DNA of 64,000 nt from UBA6623 sp965238125 (GTDB lineage: Bacteria; Acidobacteriota; Terriglobia; Bryobacterales; UBA6623), in assembly GCA_965238125.1 (NCBI GenBank), contig OZ250179.1, positions 5,518,001 through 5,582,000 of the forward strand, in the 5' to 3' direction. This document shows, in pieces, positions 17,459 through 26,886 of this stretch. Within the stretch, counting starts at the first letter, position 1. The number at the start of each line of letters is the position of its first letter. The translations under genes and the position numbers were made by a program. Under the pieces are notes generated by a model. It worked only from the letters and a program-made list of their open reading frames with translations. It had not been told where the DNA came from and ran no database searches.

Positions 17459-19033
17459 ATGAGCGAGCGATCGCAAACAAGCCCGCCGCCGTCCTGTCGA
17501 AGACGCCGAATCGCGAGGGTCTGCGCGCTGTGGATCGCGGCGGCGGCCTTCGGGCAAGATCAAGCGGCGTTCGAAAAGGCGGTGACGGAGTTCACGCTCG
17601 ACAACGGCATGCACTTTATCGTGCTCGAGCGGCACGACGCGCCGGTCGTTTCCTTTCACACGCGAGCCGATGTCGGCAGCGCCGACGATCCCGCGGGGCG
17701 AACCGGGTTGGCGCACATGTTTGAGCACATGGCGTTCAAGGGAACACCGATCGTCGGGTCGAAAGATTACGAGAAGGAAAAGCAAGCGCTCGAAAAAGTG
17801 GACCAAGCTCACCAAGCGATGGTCGACGAACGTCGCAAAGGGCCGCGGGCCGATGCCGACCTCTTGAAGGAACTTCAGGCGGCGTTTGAGGAAGCCGCGC
17901 GGCAAGCGACCGAGTGGGCCGGCAGCGAGGAATTCACGCGCATTATCGAAGAAAACGGAGGCACGGGGCTCAACGCCGGTGCGTCGATGGACGCCACGAT
18001 GTACATGAGCCGTCTGCCGTCGAACCGCACGGAGCTGTGGTTCTACTTGGAGTCGGAACGTTTTCTACATCCTGTTTTTCGGGAGTTTTACAAGGAACGC
18101 GACGTGGTGCGCGAAGAGCGCCGTATGCGCATCGAGTCGGACCCGCTGGGGCGATTGCTCGAATCGTTCCTGGCCGCCTCGTACCAGGCGCATCCCTACG
18201 GACGACCGGGCGTCGGTTGGGCCGAGGACATCAACAACCTGAGCGTCGAGGACGCGGCGGCCTTCTTTGAGACCTACTATGGGCCGAACAATCTAACGGT
18301 CGGCATCGCGGGCGACGTTGACCCGAAACAGATTCGCCGTTGGGCCGGGATCTATTTCGGCCGCTTGCCGCAACGTCCGCCGCCGCCCAGGGTCGAAACG
18401 ATCGAGCCCGAACAACACGGGGAGCGGCGCGTCGAAGTGGTTTCCGAGGCGCAACCGAGCATCCTGATCGGTTACCAGAAGCCGTCGGATCATCACCCCG
18501 ACCGCGCCGTGTTTGATGTCATTTCGAGCATCTTGAGCAGCGGCCGCACGAGTTGGCTCTATACGGCATTGGTTCGCGACAAGCGGATCGCTTTGTTCGC
18601 CGGAGGATTCCCGAATTTCCCCGGCAGTAAGTACGGGTCGTTGTTCGTCTTCGTCGCGCTGCCCTCTCCCGATCACGAAGTCGGCGAAGTCGAGCAGGCC
18701 ATGGGCGAGGTGATCGAACGAATGAAGAGCGCGCCGGTCGACGCCGCGACTCTCGAGATGGTCAAGACAAAGGCGCGGGCGGGCTTGATTCGCAAGCTCG
18801 ACGGCACCGCCGGTCTCGCCGCTGAATTGGCGGCGAATCACACAGCCTTCGGCGACTGGCGTCGTATGTTTCGACAACTCGAGGAGATCGAAGCCGTGAC
18901 GGCCGAAGACGTTCAACGCGTCGCCCGCCGTTACTTCCGCAAGACACGTCGCACCGTCGCCTATTCCGTGAAACCGGAACCGGCGCCGGAAACCGCGGCG
19001 GGCAGGCCTGGAGACCAGCCCCACCACGAATAG
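17459..19033 (+). CDS. M16 zinc peptidase, catalytic subunit
   Basis: An exported M16 (pitrilysin/processing-peptidase-like) metallopeptidase of about 524 residues. A basic start and hydrophobic segment (RIARVCALWIAAAAFG) act as signal peptide. The inverted zinc motif HxxEH appears as HMFEHMAF, and the distal Glu ligand lies in ERDVVREERRMRIE. A charged insert of about 60 residues (KDYEKEKQALEKVDQAH onward) separates HxxEH from the NAGASMD strand. The second M16 half follows from SILIGYQKPSD. The frame opens at 17372, but ATG 17459 places the signal peptide correctly. The next gene, 16 bp downstream, encodes a paralogue without the zinc motif, a common heterodimer pattern. Confidence 0.88.
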   Translation: MSERSQTSPPPSCRRRRIARVCALWIAAAAFGQDQAAFEKAVTEFTLDNGMHFIVLERHDAPVVSFHTRADVGSADDPAGRTGLAHMFEHMAFKGTPIVGSKDYEKEKQALEKVDQAHQAMVDERRKGPRADADLLKELQAAFEEAARQATEWAGSEEFTRIIEENGGTGLNAGASMDATMYMSRLPSNRTELWFYLESERFLHPVFREFYKERDVVREERRMRIESDPLGRLLESFLAASYQAHPYGRPGVGWAEDINNLSVEDAAAFFETYYGPNNLTVGIAGDVDPKQIRRWAGIYFGRLPQRPPPPRVETIEPEQHGERRVEVVSEAQPSILIGYQKPSDHHPDRAVFDVISSILSSGRTSWLYTALVRDKRIALFAGGFPNFPGSKYGSLFVFVALPSPDHEVGEVEQAMGEVIERMKSAPVDAATLEMVKTKARAGLIRKLDGTAGLAAELAANHTAFGDWRRMFRQLEEIEAVTAEDVQRVARRYFRKTRRTVAYSVKPEPAPETAAGRPGDQPHHE

Positions 19034-19049
19034 ACCGGAGGACGATCCG

Positions 19050-21167
19050 TTGAAGGTACTCATCCTCATTTTTTCTCTTGCCTCGGCTGCGTCGGCGCAG
19101 CAGCCCGCCGCCACGCCCGCCGAGGTTGCCGAGCGCTTCCCCTCGTTACGGCAGGTCGAGATTCCCGAAGTCGCCTCCTACACGTTGGCCAACGGTATGG
19201 AGCTCTATCTGCTCGAGGATCGCACACTGCCCCAAATCAGCGGTGCGGCGACCATTCGCACCGGAAATCTGTTTGACCCCGCCGATAAGATCGGCCGGGC
19301 CGGCATCACGGGTTCGGTGTGGCGGCTGGGCGGAACACAATCGATGACCGGCGAGCAAATCGATGAAGTGCTCGAAGCGATGGCCGCGTCGGTGGAAACC
19401 GCCATCGGGGAAACCAGCGGCAGCGTTTCATTTTGGTCGCTGACGGAAAATTTCGACGCCGTGCTCGAGATCTTCGCTGACGTACTGCTGCATCCGGAAT
19501 TCCGGCAAGACAAGCTCGACTTAACTCTGCAACAAGCGCGCGGCGCGATCGCCCGGCGCAACGACGACGCTGCCGGTATTGCCTCGCGCGAGTTTCGCAA
19601 TCTCGTCTACGGCGGCGACACGCCCTACGGTTGGCGGATCGAGTACGAACACCTCGACGCGATTACGCGGGAGGACCTGCTCGCGTTCTATCGCCGCTAT
19701 GTATTCCCGGCCAATATCAAGTTGGCGCTCTACGGCGACTTTTCGAGTGAAGAGATGAAAGTCCGTGTCGAAAAGGCCTTCGCCGGCTGGGCGGCCGAAC
19801 AGCCGTCCGTGCCGCCATTTCCCGCCGTCGAGCGACGCCCGAAAGGCGGCGTCTTCGTAGTCGAGAAGAGCGACGTCAATCAAACCAACATTCGTATCGG
19901 GCACCTCGGCGGGCTGCGCAACGACGAAGACTATCCGGCGTTGCGCGTGTTGAGCAGCATCCTCGGGGGCGGATTCCAGAGCCGCTTGTTTCAACAGGTG
20001 CGCGGCAAGCTCGGGCTCGCCTACAACGTCGGCGCGTCGTGGGGAGCCAACTATCAACACCCCGGCGTTTTTACGATCGTCATCGGAACGAAGTCGGAAT
20101 CGACGATGCAGGCGATTGAAGCCGCCTTGGCCGAGGTCGAGCGGCTTCGCGCCGAGCCGGTGAGCGATCAAGAACTCAAGACCGCCATCGACGGGGTATT
20201 GAACAGTTTTGTTTTCAACTTCGACACTCGCCGCAAGACGCTCGAGCGGCTGATGGTCTATCGGTATTGGGACTACCCCGACGATTTCATCTTCCGCTTC
20301 AACGAAAAAATCGCGCGGGTCACCAAGGCCGATGTTCAGCGAGTCGCCGAGAAGTACTTGCGACCCGAACACCTCAAGATCGTCATTGTCGGCAAGACGG
20401 GGGACTTCGACAAGTCTCCCGACAGCCTCGGCAAGCCGATTGTCACGCTTGACATTTCCATTCCCGAGCCTAAGCAAGAGTTGGCCGAAGCCGACGAAGA
20501 ATCGCTGGCCCGCGGCCGCGCCGTCTTGCTGAAGGCGCAAAAGGCCGCCGGCGGCGCGGACAAGCTGGCGGCGGTGAAGGATATCACCACGAAAGCCACC
20601 CTGGAAGGCGTGGGCGGCATGGTGAACATCGAGCAGTTGACGAAGATCATTTTTCCCGACGTGCTGTGGCAAGAAAATAAGTTGCCTTTCGGAGCGATGA
20701 CCGTCTTCGCGCAAGGCCATTCGGGTTGGGTGAGGAGTCCCCAGGGGCAAGCCGCCATGCCGCCCGACGACCTCAAGCAAATGGCGAACGGCATCTTCCG
20801 CCAACGTGAACGTTTGCTGCTGAGCGACCGCGATCCGAATCGCACGTTGAATTTCATCGAGGCAACCGACGTCGACTCGCGGCAAGCCGAGGTGATAGAA
20901 ATTTCGGCCGAGGGCGAAGGCGCGGTGCGCTTGTGGGTGGCCTCGGATTCAGGTGAAATTCTGCGAGCGGCCTATCGAAGTACCTCGATGCAGGGCGCGC
21001 CGGTGGGCGTGACCGAAACGTATTCGGACTACCGTGAGGTCGACGGCATTCATCTGCCTTTCAAAACCCTGATCGAACAAGATGGTAAGAGGTTCGCCGA
21101 CATGATCGTCGAGGAAGTGATTTTCAACAGCGGCCTGGACGCGGCAACCCTCGGGGGAACTCCGTAA
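19050..21167 (+). CDS. M16-like non-catalytic partner with C-terminal beta-rich domain
   Basis: A 705-residue secreted protein. Residues 1-16 form a signal peptide ending SAASA. Two M16 domains follow, but at the HxxEH position it reads AGITGSVWRLGG, so zinc ligands and base are missing and it should be the inactive half of the heterodimer with the preceding gene. From about residue 480 a separate domain begins (RGRAVLLKAQKAAGGADKL), with repeated beta-strand patterns resembling LolA/LppX-like outer-membrane lipoprotein-binding folds. The start is TTG 19050 behind a GGAGGA site. The 16-bp gap to the catalytic gene indicates one operon. Confidence 0.85.
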   Translation: MKVLILIFSLASAASAQQPAATPAEVAERFPSLRQVEIPEVASYTLANGMELYLLEDRTLPQISGAATIRTGNLFDPADKIGRAGITGSVWRLGGTQSMTGEQIDEVLEAMAASVETAIGETSGSVSFWSLTENFDAVLEIFADVLLHPEFRQDKLDLTLQQARGAIARRNDDAAGIASREFRNLVYGGDTPYGWRIEYEHLDAITREDLLAFYRRYVFPANIKLALYGDFSSEEMKVRVEKAFAGWAAEQPSVPPFPAVERRPKGGVFVVEKSDVNQTNIRIGHLGGLRNDEDYPALRVLSSILGGGFQSRLFQQVRGKLGLAYNVGASWGANYQHPGVFTIVIGTKSESTMQAIEAALAEVERLRAEPVSDQELKTAIDGVLNSFVFNFDTRRKTLERLMVYRYWDYPDDFIFRFNEKIARVTKADVQRVAEKYLRPEHLKIVIVGKTGDFDKSPDSLGKPIVTLDISIPEPKQELAEADEESLARGRAVLLKAQKAAGGADKLAAVKDITTKATLEGVGGMVNIEQLTKIIFPDVLWQENKLPFGAMTVFAQGHSGWVRSPQGQAAMPPDDLKQMANGIFRQRERLLLSDRDPNRTLNFIEATDVDSRQAEVIEISAEGEGAVRLWVASDSGEILRAAYRSTSMQGAPVGVTETYSDYREVDGIHLPFKTLIEQDGKRFADMIVEEVIFNSGLDAATLGGTP

Positions 21168-21191
21168 GCGCCGGCCTTGTGGTGACCGGCT

Positions 21192-21322
21192 GACCGGCAC
21201 TCGCGCCGGTCCTAGTCGACGGTTAAGACCGGTTCTTCAGCCTGTCTTGTTGCTTTGGCCTCCCGGGGCGCGGACAAGCTGAGAGCTTGTCCGGACGGAT
21301 TACTAGGGCAACACGAGTGTTT
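21192..21322. repeat. Palindromic repeats, CACGAGTG family
   Basis: GACCGGC-N6-GCCGGTC at 21192-21211 and the shorter AACACGAGTGTT at about 21310-21321 lie between the M16 operon and the SDR gene. The second copy is followed by TGTCGCTACC, nearly as in the 42.8-kb copy. Confidence 0.65.
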
Positions 21323-21438
21323 GTCGCTACCTTTCGCTCCCGGGCCTGGTATAACGTCTGGTTTGGCGCGCGCGGTTTCGCCGGCACCGGCCCCGCGGCG
21401 CGGCCCGGTCGAGTCGATAGGAGTGTAAGGAAAACATC

Positions 21439-22251
21439 ATGGATCGATTCGTTGGAAAGAGCGTTCTTGTTACCGGCGCCTCCACGGGTATCGGGCGGGC
21501 TTGCGCGGTGCGATTCGCCGAAGAGGGCGCGAACGTCGCGATCAATTACAACCGCAGCGGGGGCGAAGCGGAGAAGACAGCGGCCGCCGTGCACCAGGCC
21601 CACGAAGCGAAAGGCCGTGCCGACGCCAAGCACCTTGTCATTCAGGCCGACATCGGACACGAGGATCAGATCGTAGCTATGTTCAAAAAGACGCTCGGGG
21701 CCTTCGGGCGTCTCGACGTCCTCATCAACAACTCGGGAATCCTATGGTCGAGCCCCAGCCATGAGTTGCCGGCCGAAGATTTCGACCGCATCATCGGCGT
21801 GAATCTTCGTGGCGCCTATCTTTGCTGCCGCGAGGCCATTGCGCACTTTCTCTCACGCGAAGGCGGCGGCACGATCGTCAACAATTCGAGCGTGCACGAA
21901 ATCATCCCCAAGCCGGCCTATCTGAGCTACTCGATCAGCAAGGGCGGCATGGAAAACCTGACCAAATCGCTGGGGTTGGAATACGCCGACCGCGGCATTC
22001 GGGTGAATGCCGTCGGGCCGGGCGCAATCGAGACGCCGATCAACGCCGCCTGGATCGATGACCCGGAAAAGCGTGCCAGGGTCGAATCGCACATCCCGAT
22101 GGGGCGCGCCGGGCTGCCCGAGGAAATGGCCGCCGTGTTTGCGTTCCTGGCTTCCGACGAGGCCTCTTACATCACCGGCCAAACGATATTTGCCTGCGGC
22201 GGGCTGACGCTCTATCCCGAATTCAAAAACGACTGGTCAACGGGGAATTAA
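21439..22251 (+). CDS. SDR-family dehydrogenase, glucose 1-dehydrogenase-like
   Basis: A 270-residue classical short-chain dehydrogenase. TGASTGIG (residues 11-18) binds NAD(P), NNSGI is the structural Asn motif, the catalytic Ser is in VNNSSVHE and the Tyr/Lys pair is in YSISK. The ending FACGGLTLYPEF closely resembles Bacillus glucose 1-dehydrogenases. The extra residues AHEAKGRADAKH between the first strands are unusual. ATG 21439 follows AGGAAAAC. The gene appears to be single. Sugar specificity is inferred only from similarity. Confidence 0.85.
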   Translation: MDRFVGKSVLVTGASTGIGRACAVRFAEEGANVAINYNRSGGEAEKTAAAVHQAHEAKGRADAKHLVIQADIGHEDQIVAMFKKTLGAFGRLDVLINNSGILWSSPSHELPAEDFDRIIGVNLRGAYLCCREAIAHFLSREGGGTIVNNSSVHEIIPKPAYLSYSISKGGMENLTKSLGLEYADRGIRVNAVGPGAIETPINAAWIDDPEKRARVESHIPMGRAGLPEEMAAVFAFLASDEASYITGQTIFACGGLTLYPEFKNDWSTGN

Positions 22252-22293
22252 AAGAACAGCCGAAATCGCTCCTCACCGCGCGGACACGGCGCG

Positions 22294-23910
22294 ATGAAGC
22301 TGCCGTTTCGGCTACCATCACTGCACCAACGTATGCTCAATAATTTCTCCCGTTGCCCCCAGCCTGTCAAGGCGCAGCCGCTACCGCGCCGCACCTTTCT
22401 CCAGACCGCCGGCACCGTCGTCGCCGCTTCTTCATTTACCCGCTTTTCCATGCCCCTCGCCGCCCAATCTCCGCCGTCCGAGTTGACCGAGCTCAGCGCA
22501 TCGTCGCTCTCCGCGGCCATTCGCGCCCGCAAGACGAGTTGCAGGGAGGTCATGCAGGCCTACCTCGCGCGCATTCACCGCTACAACGGCGTCTACAACG
22601 CGATCGTCAGCCTGCTCGACGACGACGAGCTAATGCGCCGCGCCACCGAAGCCGACCGCGAGCTCGAACAAGGCCGCTATCGCGGCTGGATGCACGGCAT
22701 GCCCCACGCGGTGAAGGATCTCGCCGACGCCCGAGGCTTTCCTACCGTCAAGGGCTCGCCGCTGCTCACCGGCTCGGTCGCCGAGACTGACGACTTATTC
22801 ATCTCCCGCATCCGGTCGGCCGGCGCGATCTTCATCGGCAAGACGAATACGCCCGAGTTCGGCTACGGCTCGCAGTCCTACAACCCGGTTTTCGGTCCTG
22901 TCCGCAATGCCTACGACCCGCGACTGACGTCGGGCGGGAGCAGCGGCGCCGCCGCCGTCGGGCTTGCCGCGCACATGCTGCCCTGCGCCGACGGCAGCGA
23001 CATGATGGGATCGCTTCGCAACCCCGCCGCCTTTAATAACGTCATCGGCTTCCGCCCCAGCCAGGGCCGCGTCCCGCGCCACCCCGTCGGCGACATGTTC
23101 TACCAACAGCTCGCCACCGCCGGGCCGATGGGCCGCAACGTCGAGGACACGGTTCGCCTGCTGCATTCGATCGCCGGCCCCGATCCTCGCTTCGCTCTGA
23201 GCCGAACCGACGAAATCCCCGACTACGAAGCGTTCCAACCGCGCAATCTCCAAGGCTTCAAGATCGGCTGGCTCGGGGACTACGACGGATATCTAGCCAT
23301 GGAAACGGGCGTCCTCGATGTCTGCGAGAAAAACCTCGAACAGCTCGCCGACCGCAGCGTTGTCGTCGAACCCTGCCTCCCGCGATACGACATGGCTCGT
23401 CTGTGGCAAACCTGGCTGACCTTTCGGCACTGGTCCGCGCGTTGGGTAAAGGAATACTACGACGATCCCGAAAAACGCCGGCTCCTCAAGCCTGAGGTGG
23501 TCTGGGAATATGAAGGCGGTCTGGAGATGACCGCGGAGCAGCTTTATGACGCCGGCGTCGCCCGCTCCGAGTGGTACGAGGCGCTGCTCGCGCTGTTGGA
23601 TCGGTACGACGTCCTCGCCCTGCCGTCCGCACAGGTATTCCCCTTCCCGGCGGAAGTTCATTGGCCGAAATCGATCAACGGTCGAGACATGGACACCTAT
23701 CACCGCTGGATGGAGGTCGTCATCGGCGGGACCTTGTCCGGCCTCCCGGTAGCCGGATTGCCGGCGGGCTTCAGCGACCGCGGTCTGCCCATGGGAACGC
23801 AGTTCATTGGCCGCATGGGCGAGGATGTCGCGCTGCTCGAATTCGCCATAGCTTACGAAGCGGCAACCGACCATCTCGACCGCCGGCCGAAGTTGAGAGA
23901 AAGCTTGTAG
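22294..23910 (+). CDS. Amidase-signature hydrolase, Tat-exported
   Basis: A second amidase-signature enzyme, 538 residues, not closely similar to the one at 9725. A twin-Arg leader (PRRTFLQTAGTVVAAS) near residue 30 predicts Tat export. The Lys is in PHAVKDLADA, the cis-Ser in GGSSGAAAVG and the nucleophile Ser in DGSDMMGSLRNPAAF. The C-terminal GTLSGLPVAGLPAGF and GTQFIGR are standard for the family. ATG 22294 and ATG 22333 are both possible; either keeps the signal. Substrate is unknown; candidates are aryl- or alkyl-amides. Confidence 0.87.
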   Translation: MKLPFRLPSLHQRMLNNFSRCPQPVKAQPLPRRTFLQTAGTVVAASSFTRFSMPLAAQSPPSELTELSASSLSAAIRARKTSCREVMQAYLARIHRYNGVYNAIVSLLDDDELMRRATEADRELEQGRYRGWMHGMPHAVKDLADARGFPTVKGSPLLTGSVAETDDLFISRIRSAGAIFIGKTNTPEFGYGSQSYNPVFGPVRNAYDPRLTSGGSSGAAAVGLAAHMLPCADGSDMMGSLRNPAAFNNVIGFRPSQGRVPRHPVGDMFYQQLATAGPMGRNVEDTVRLLHSIAGPDPRFALSRTDEIPDYEAFQPRNLQGFKIGWLGDYDGYLAMETGVLDVCEKNLEQLADRSVVVEPCLPRYDMARLWQTWLTFRHWSARWVKEYYDDPEKRRLLKPEVVWEYEGGLEMTAEQLYDAGVARSEWYEALLALLDRYDVLALPSAQVFPFPAEVHWPKSINGRDMDTYHRWMEVVIGGTLSGLPVAGLPAGFSDRGLPMGTQFIGRMGEDVALLEFAIAYEAATDHLDRRPKLRESL

Positions 23911-24072
23911 ACCTCTGCGCGAGAGGAGAAGTCGACCTGGCGTCGGAGTCAGGCAACGGGAGTTGGCGGAGATTCCCATTAGCGCGATCCGCGGCTCGTG
24001 GTGCTCCTCAGGCTGGCTGCGCTGCTTGCCCGAGCCCGACGCGGGCCCCGGATTCGTGTATCATGCAAGGCG

Positions 24073-24630
24073 ATGAAAAGACGCACCATTCTTCAAGGAC
24101 TGGCGGTGAGCGCGGCCCCTGCCGCCAGCGGCGCCCCGGCCTGGAAAAACATGTTTGCGCGACAGCTTCGTGACGATCTGCTCGCTCATTGGCGCAGCGA
24201 GGGCAAATACACCCTCGAAGTTCTCGAGGCCATGCCGGCCGAGCACTTCAGCTTCAAGCCCGTTGACGAACAGCGTACTTTTGCCGAGCAATTGCAGCAC
24301 ACCGCCGAAGCGAACGCGACCTATTTTTCAAGCTTCGAAAAGGACGCCGCGGTCCCGGACGGCCCGGCATCGCCGAGCAAGGAATCCATGCGGGAATATG
24401 TCGCCGCGACTTTCGACTATGGCGAATCGGTGCTCTCCTCGCTGAGCGAAGACGACTTCGAGCGGCGCGATCTGAGGATGCGCTTTCGATCCCGGCCGCA
24501 TACGGCGCAAGACATTTTCCTGCGCGCTTACGTGCACACGGCCCACCACCGCGGCCAGACGATCGCTTACCTTCGATTGAAAGGCATCACGCCGCCCGCG
24601 TGGCGTTTTCCGGCGAACGGGCAAGAATAG
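24073..24630 (+). CDS. DinB/YfiT-like four-helix metalloprotein
   Basis: A 185-residue DinB-superfamily protein. A short Arg-led leader (MKRRTILQGLAVSAAPAASG) suggests export. The metal-binding His triad is recognisable: one His in AEQLQHTAEAN and the others in YVHTAHHRGQ, ahead of the closing helix AYLRLKGITPP. Members act as thiol-dependent transferases or unknown metalloenzymes. The frame extends to 23998, but ATG 24073 gives the leader and normal length. Confidence 0.8.
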   Translation: MKRRTILQGLAVSAAPAASGAPAWKNMFARQLRDDLLAHWRSEGKYTLEVLEAMPAEHFSFKPVDEQRTFAEQLQHTAEANATYFSSFEKDAAVPDGPASPSKESMREYVAATFDYGESVLSSLSEDDFERRDLRMRFRSRPHTAQDIFLRAYVHTAHHRGQTIAYLRLKGITPPAWRFPANGQE

Positions 24631-24633
24631 GAC

Positions 24634-24780
24634 TTAGCTGGCGCCGCCGATCCTCATTCGCCGGCAACGTCGGCGACTTCGTTTTGCCAAGCGGCCATCC
24701 CGGCCGGCCAAGTCATTGTTCTCGCCGATGTCGGCCGACAGATCGAAAAGTTCGGGCGGCTTAGGGCGACGGATGTAGGA
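24634..24780 (-). pseudogene. Relic of a sulfatase C-terminus
   Basis: An open segment of about 48 codons reads YIRRPKPPELFDLSADIGEN then NDLAGRDGRLAK, the typical closing strand of type-I sulfatases (L-F/Y-D-L-x-x-D-x-x-E-x-x-N-L). An in-frame TGA lies directly upstream (24781-24783) and no sulfatase body is present. It is a fragment left after deletion. Confidence 0.55.
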
Positions 24781-24870
24781 TCATCACCGGCATCGGATCC
24801 GGAGCTATTTCATCGGATACCGCTTGCTGACGCGCGCGGCTCGGCTTGGCGGCCGGCTCGGTTTGAACGC

Positions 24871-25419
24871 CTAACTTGTAAGCGATTGCAGGATGGCGTG
24901 GACGCGGGCGATCGGCAGGCCCACGACGTTGAAATAGCAACCCTCGATGCGCTCGACGAATTTCGACGCCGCGCCTTGAATGCCGTAGGCTCCGGCTTTG
25001 TCCAACGGTTCGCCGCTGTCGACGTAAGCTTGCACTTCCTGATCGCCGAGTTCCTTGAAGCGCACGACCGTCCGTTCGACGAAGGTTCGGCACGCGCCCG
25101 AGTCGAGCAGGCAAACGCCGGTTAGAACGTCGTGCGCGCGACCGGAGAGCAAACGCAGCATCGACTTCGCTTCGTCCCGATCGGCCGGCTTGCCGAGAAT
25201 GCGGCCTTCCACGACAACAACCGTGTCGGCTCCCAAGACGGTTTTCCCCGGCCGCGCGGCGGCCCGCGCTTTGGCCTCGGCGAGGCGGAGAACATAGTCC
25301 CGCGCGCTTTCTCCCTCGCGGCGACACTCGTCCACCTCCGCGGGACACGTCTCGAAGGGGATCGCGGCGTTGCGAAGAATCTCCTGTCGACGGGGCGAGG
25401 CGGAGGCCAAAATCAGCAT
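24871..25419 (-). CDS. maf: Maf/YhdE nucleotide pyrophosphatase
   Basis: A 182-residue Maf-family protein that hydrolyses non-canonical or dTTP/UTP-type nucleotides to monophosphates. The N-terminal LILASASPRRQEIL is the signature. AEAKARA, VLGADTVVV and GRILGKPAD form the active site, and GAYGIQGAAS near the C-terminus is typical of the dTTP/UTPase subgroup. Length is standard. ATG 25419 is the natural start. The gene appears to be single, preceded by a sulfatase relic on the same strand. Confidence 0.93.
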   Translation of the reverse strand: MLILASASPRRQEILRNAAIPFETCPAEVDECRREGESARDYVLRLAEAKARAAARPGKTVLGADTVVVVEGRILGKPADRDEAKSMLRLLSGRAHDVLTGVCLLDSGACRTFVERTVVRFKELGDQEVQAYVDSGEPLDKAGAYGIQGAASKFVERIEGCYFNVVGLPIARVHAILQSLTS

Positions 25420-25608
25420 GGGAACCCGGGCAAGGCGAAGACAGTCGCGGGCATCGAGTCGGGTACGCCCGGAATATCACAATCCGTAGTTAGATTAGTT
25501 AGTCGGCGTGCCGCGGCACAAGCCATTGCCGAAGGGAGTGCGCCGTTTTCGGCGCCGAAGTGACTTCGTGGAAGGTTCGGTTGGTCGCCCGCTAAGGGCG
25601 GTCGACGG

Positions 25609-26385
25609 CTAGCCTTGCTCTTCGGCCGACGCCATCGTCGGGGCCGGGCCGATCGGTTGGCGAATGAATTCCCTTGCACTATGGAACCCCAACCACAGGG
25701 CCGCAAACGGAAAGACCACCACCGCGATAAAGTTCGCCGACAACGAGGCTGCCTGCAATATCGATTCCGATGCGAGACGGGCTAGGGAAGGGATGATGGT
25801 GGGCAGATCCAAAGCCGCCGACAAGAACGTCATGCCCACGCCCATCGACAACGGAACGCAAACAATTACGAAAAGAGTTGTCAGCGGACGGCTTCCCGCC
25901 GCTCTCCAACCTTCGGCGCTCAGCGCCCGCGCGAACTGCGCCAAGGGAATGTAAGCGAGCGCGAAACAGGCCAGAGCCATCGCGCCTTGCGCCGCGGCCG
26001 GTGCGGCGAGAAACGCTTCGTGAGCGAAGAACCCCACCGCCCAACCGAAATGACCGCCCATCGCCGGGCTGAATCCCAACAGCAGACAAGGAATCGCCAC
26101 GGCCATGACAGGCAGGCCATAGACCCAGCCCAAAATGTAGGGGTGCGCGGATGCGATTCCGTGCCGCCGCGGGGCCACGAGCAAGAGATGCAGCAGCACC
26201 GGGCACAGAGGAATCAGAATCGCCGCCAAACCCTCGATCGAAATCCCGCTCACTCGAAGAGCCCCATAACCGAGACAAGTCAAGTAAAACAAACGGGTTA
26301 CCGGAATCCAGGGAATCGATCGCAACTTGGCGGGAAAGAACATACGCGGGGGACCCTTAATAGTACTAGCCGTCATAGTACTCAT
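25609..26385 (-). CDS. Polytopic membrane protein of unknown function
   Basis: A 258-residue protein with about six hydrophobic segments: LTCLGYGALRVSGI, LAAILIPLCPVLLHLLLV, LPVMAVAIPCLLLGF, GAMALACFALAYIPLA, LTTLFVIVCVPLSMGVGM and FIAVVVFPFAALWLGF. This resembles Yip1-type membrane proteins, but I do not see a decisive motif. ATG 26385 and an in-frame ATG at 26343 are both possible starts, with no strong ribosome-binding site for either. No operon partner is evident. Confidence 0.6.
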   Translation of the reverse strand: MSTMTASTIKGPPRMFFPAKLRSIPWIPVTRLFYLTCLGYGALRVSGISIEGLAAILIPLCPVLLHLLLVAPRRHGIASAHPYILGWVYGLPVMAVAIPCLLLGFSPAMGGHFGWAVGFFAHEAFLAAPAAAQGAMALACFALAYIPLAQFARALSAEGWRAAGSRPLTTLFVIVCVPLSMGVGMTFLSAALDLPTIIPSLARLASESILQAASLSANFIAVVVFPFAALWLGFHSAREFIRQPIGPAPTMASAEEQG

Positions 26386-26886
26386 CTGTCGTAGCGACTA
26401 ACATCAGTTGCGCGAGGGTTTCACGACCGCATACCGAGGCAGAACAACAAGCAACTCGCCGGCGGCGCACTTCTCGACGGAAACACGCGACACAGGAACG
26501 CCCGCGGACACGCCTGGAGGGAAGTTCGGATCCGGGCGACAACCACGACGTTCTCGACCCTTATCGGCCGCGATTGGGGAAGTTGCGGGATTTTCTTAGC
26601 CCGCTTTTCTCATCGCGTGGCGAGGCAAAGTGCACGAAAGGTCCGTCAGTACGAGGCGCGCGCCGCTTGGCGCCCATTTCTTAAGCAAAGAGGCGTACTT
26701 GAACAGTACGGTGAGCACCCCGAGCAAGCGCAACGAAGTAATGGCGGGCCTATCGTGTGCTTTGTCCGCCAGGCGATGAGAAATGCGGGTTAGGCGGATT
26801 CTCGGTGTGGCCGAGACGCGTGGGCGCGGGGTGTCGAAATCCTCCCCGGCCGTTCGTGCTACATTTGTTCGATTCGGTGTAGCTTG
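26386..26886. other. Long intergenic stretch
   Basis: About 500 bp with short open frames on both strands but no convincing start, family motif or conserved architecture. It separates the membrane-protein gene (minus) from the glycosylase gene (plus) and should hold both promoters. I cannot assign anything else. Confidence 0.4.

Noticed and set aside
19521..20885. Long frame opposite the M16 partner gene
   Set aside because: Antisense shadow with no ribosome-binding site or known motif.
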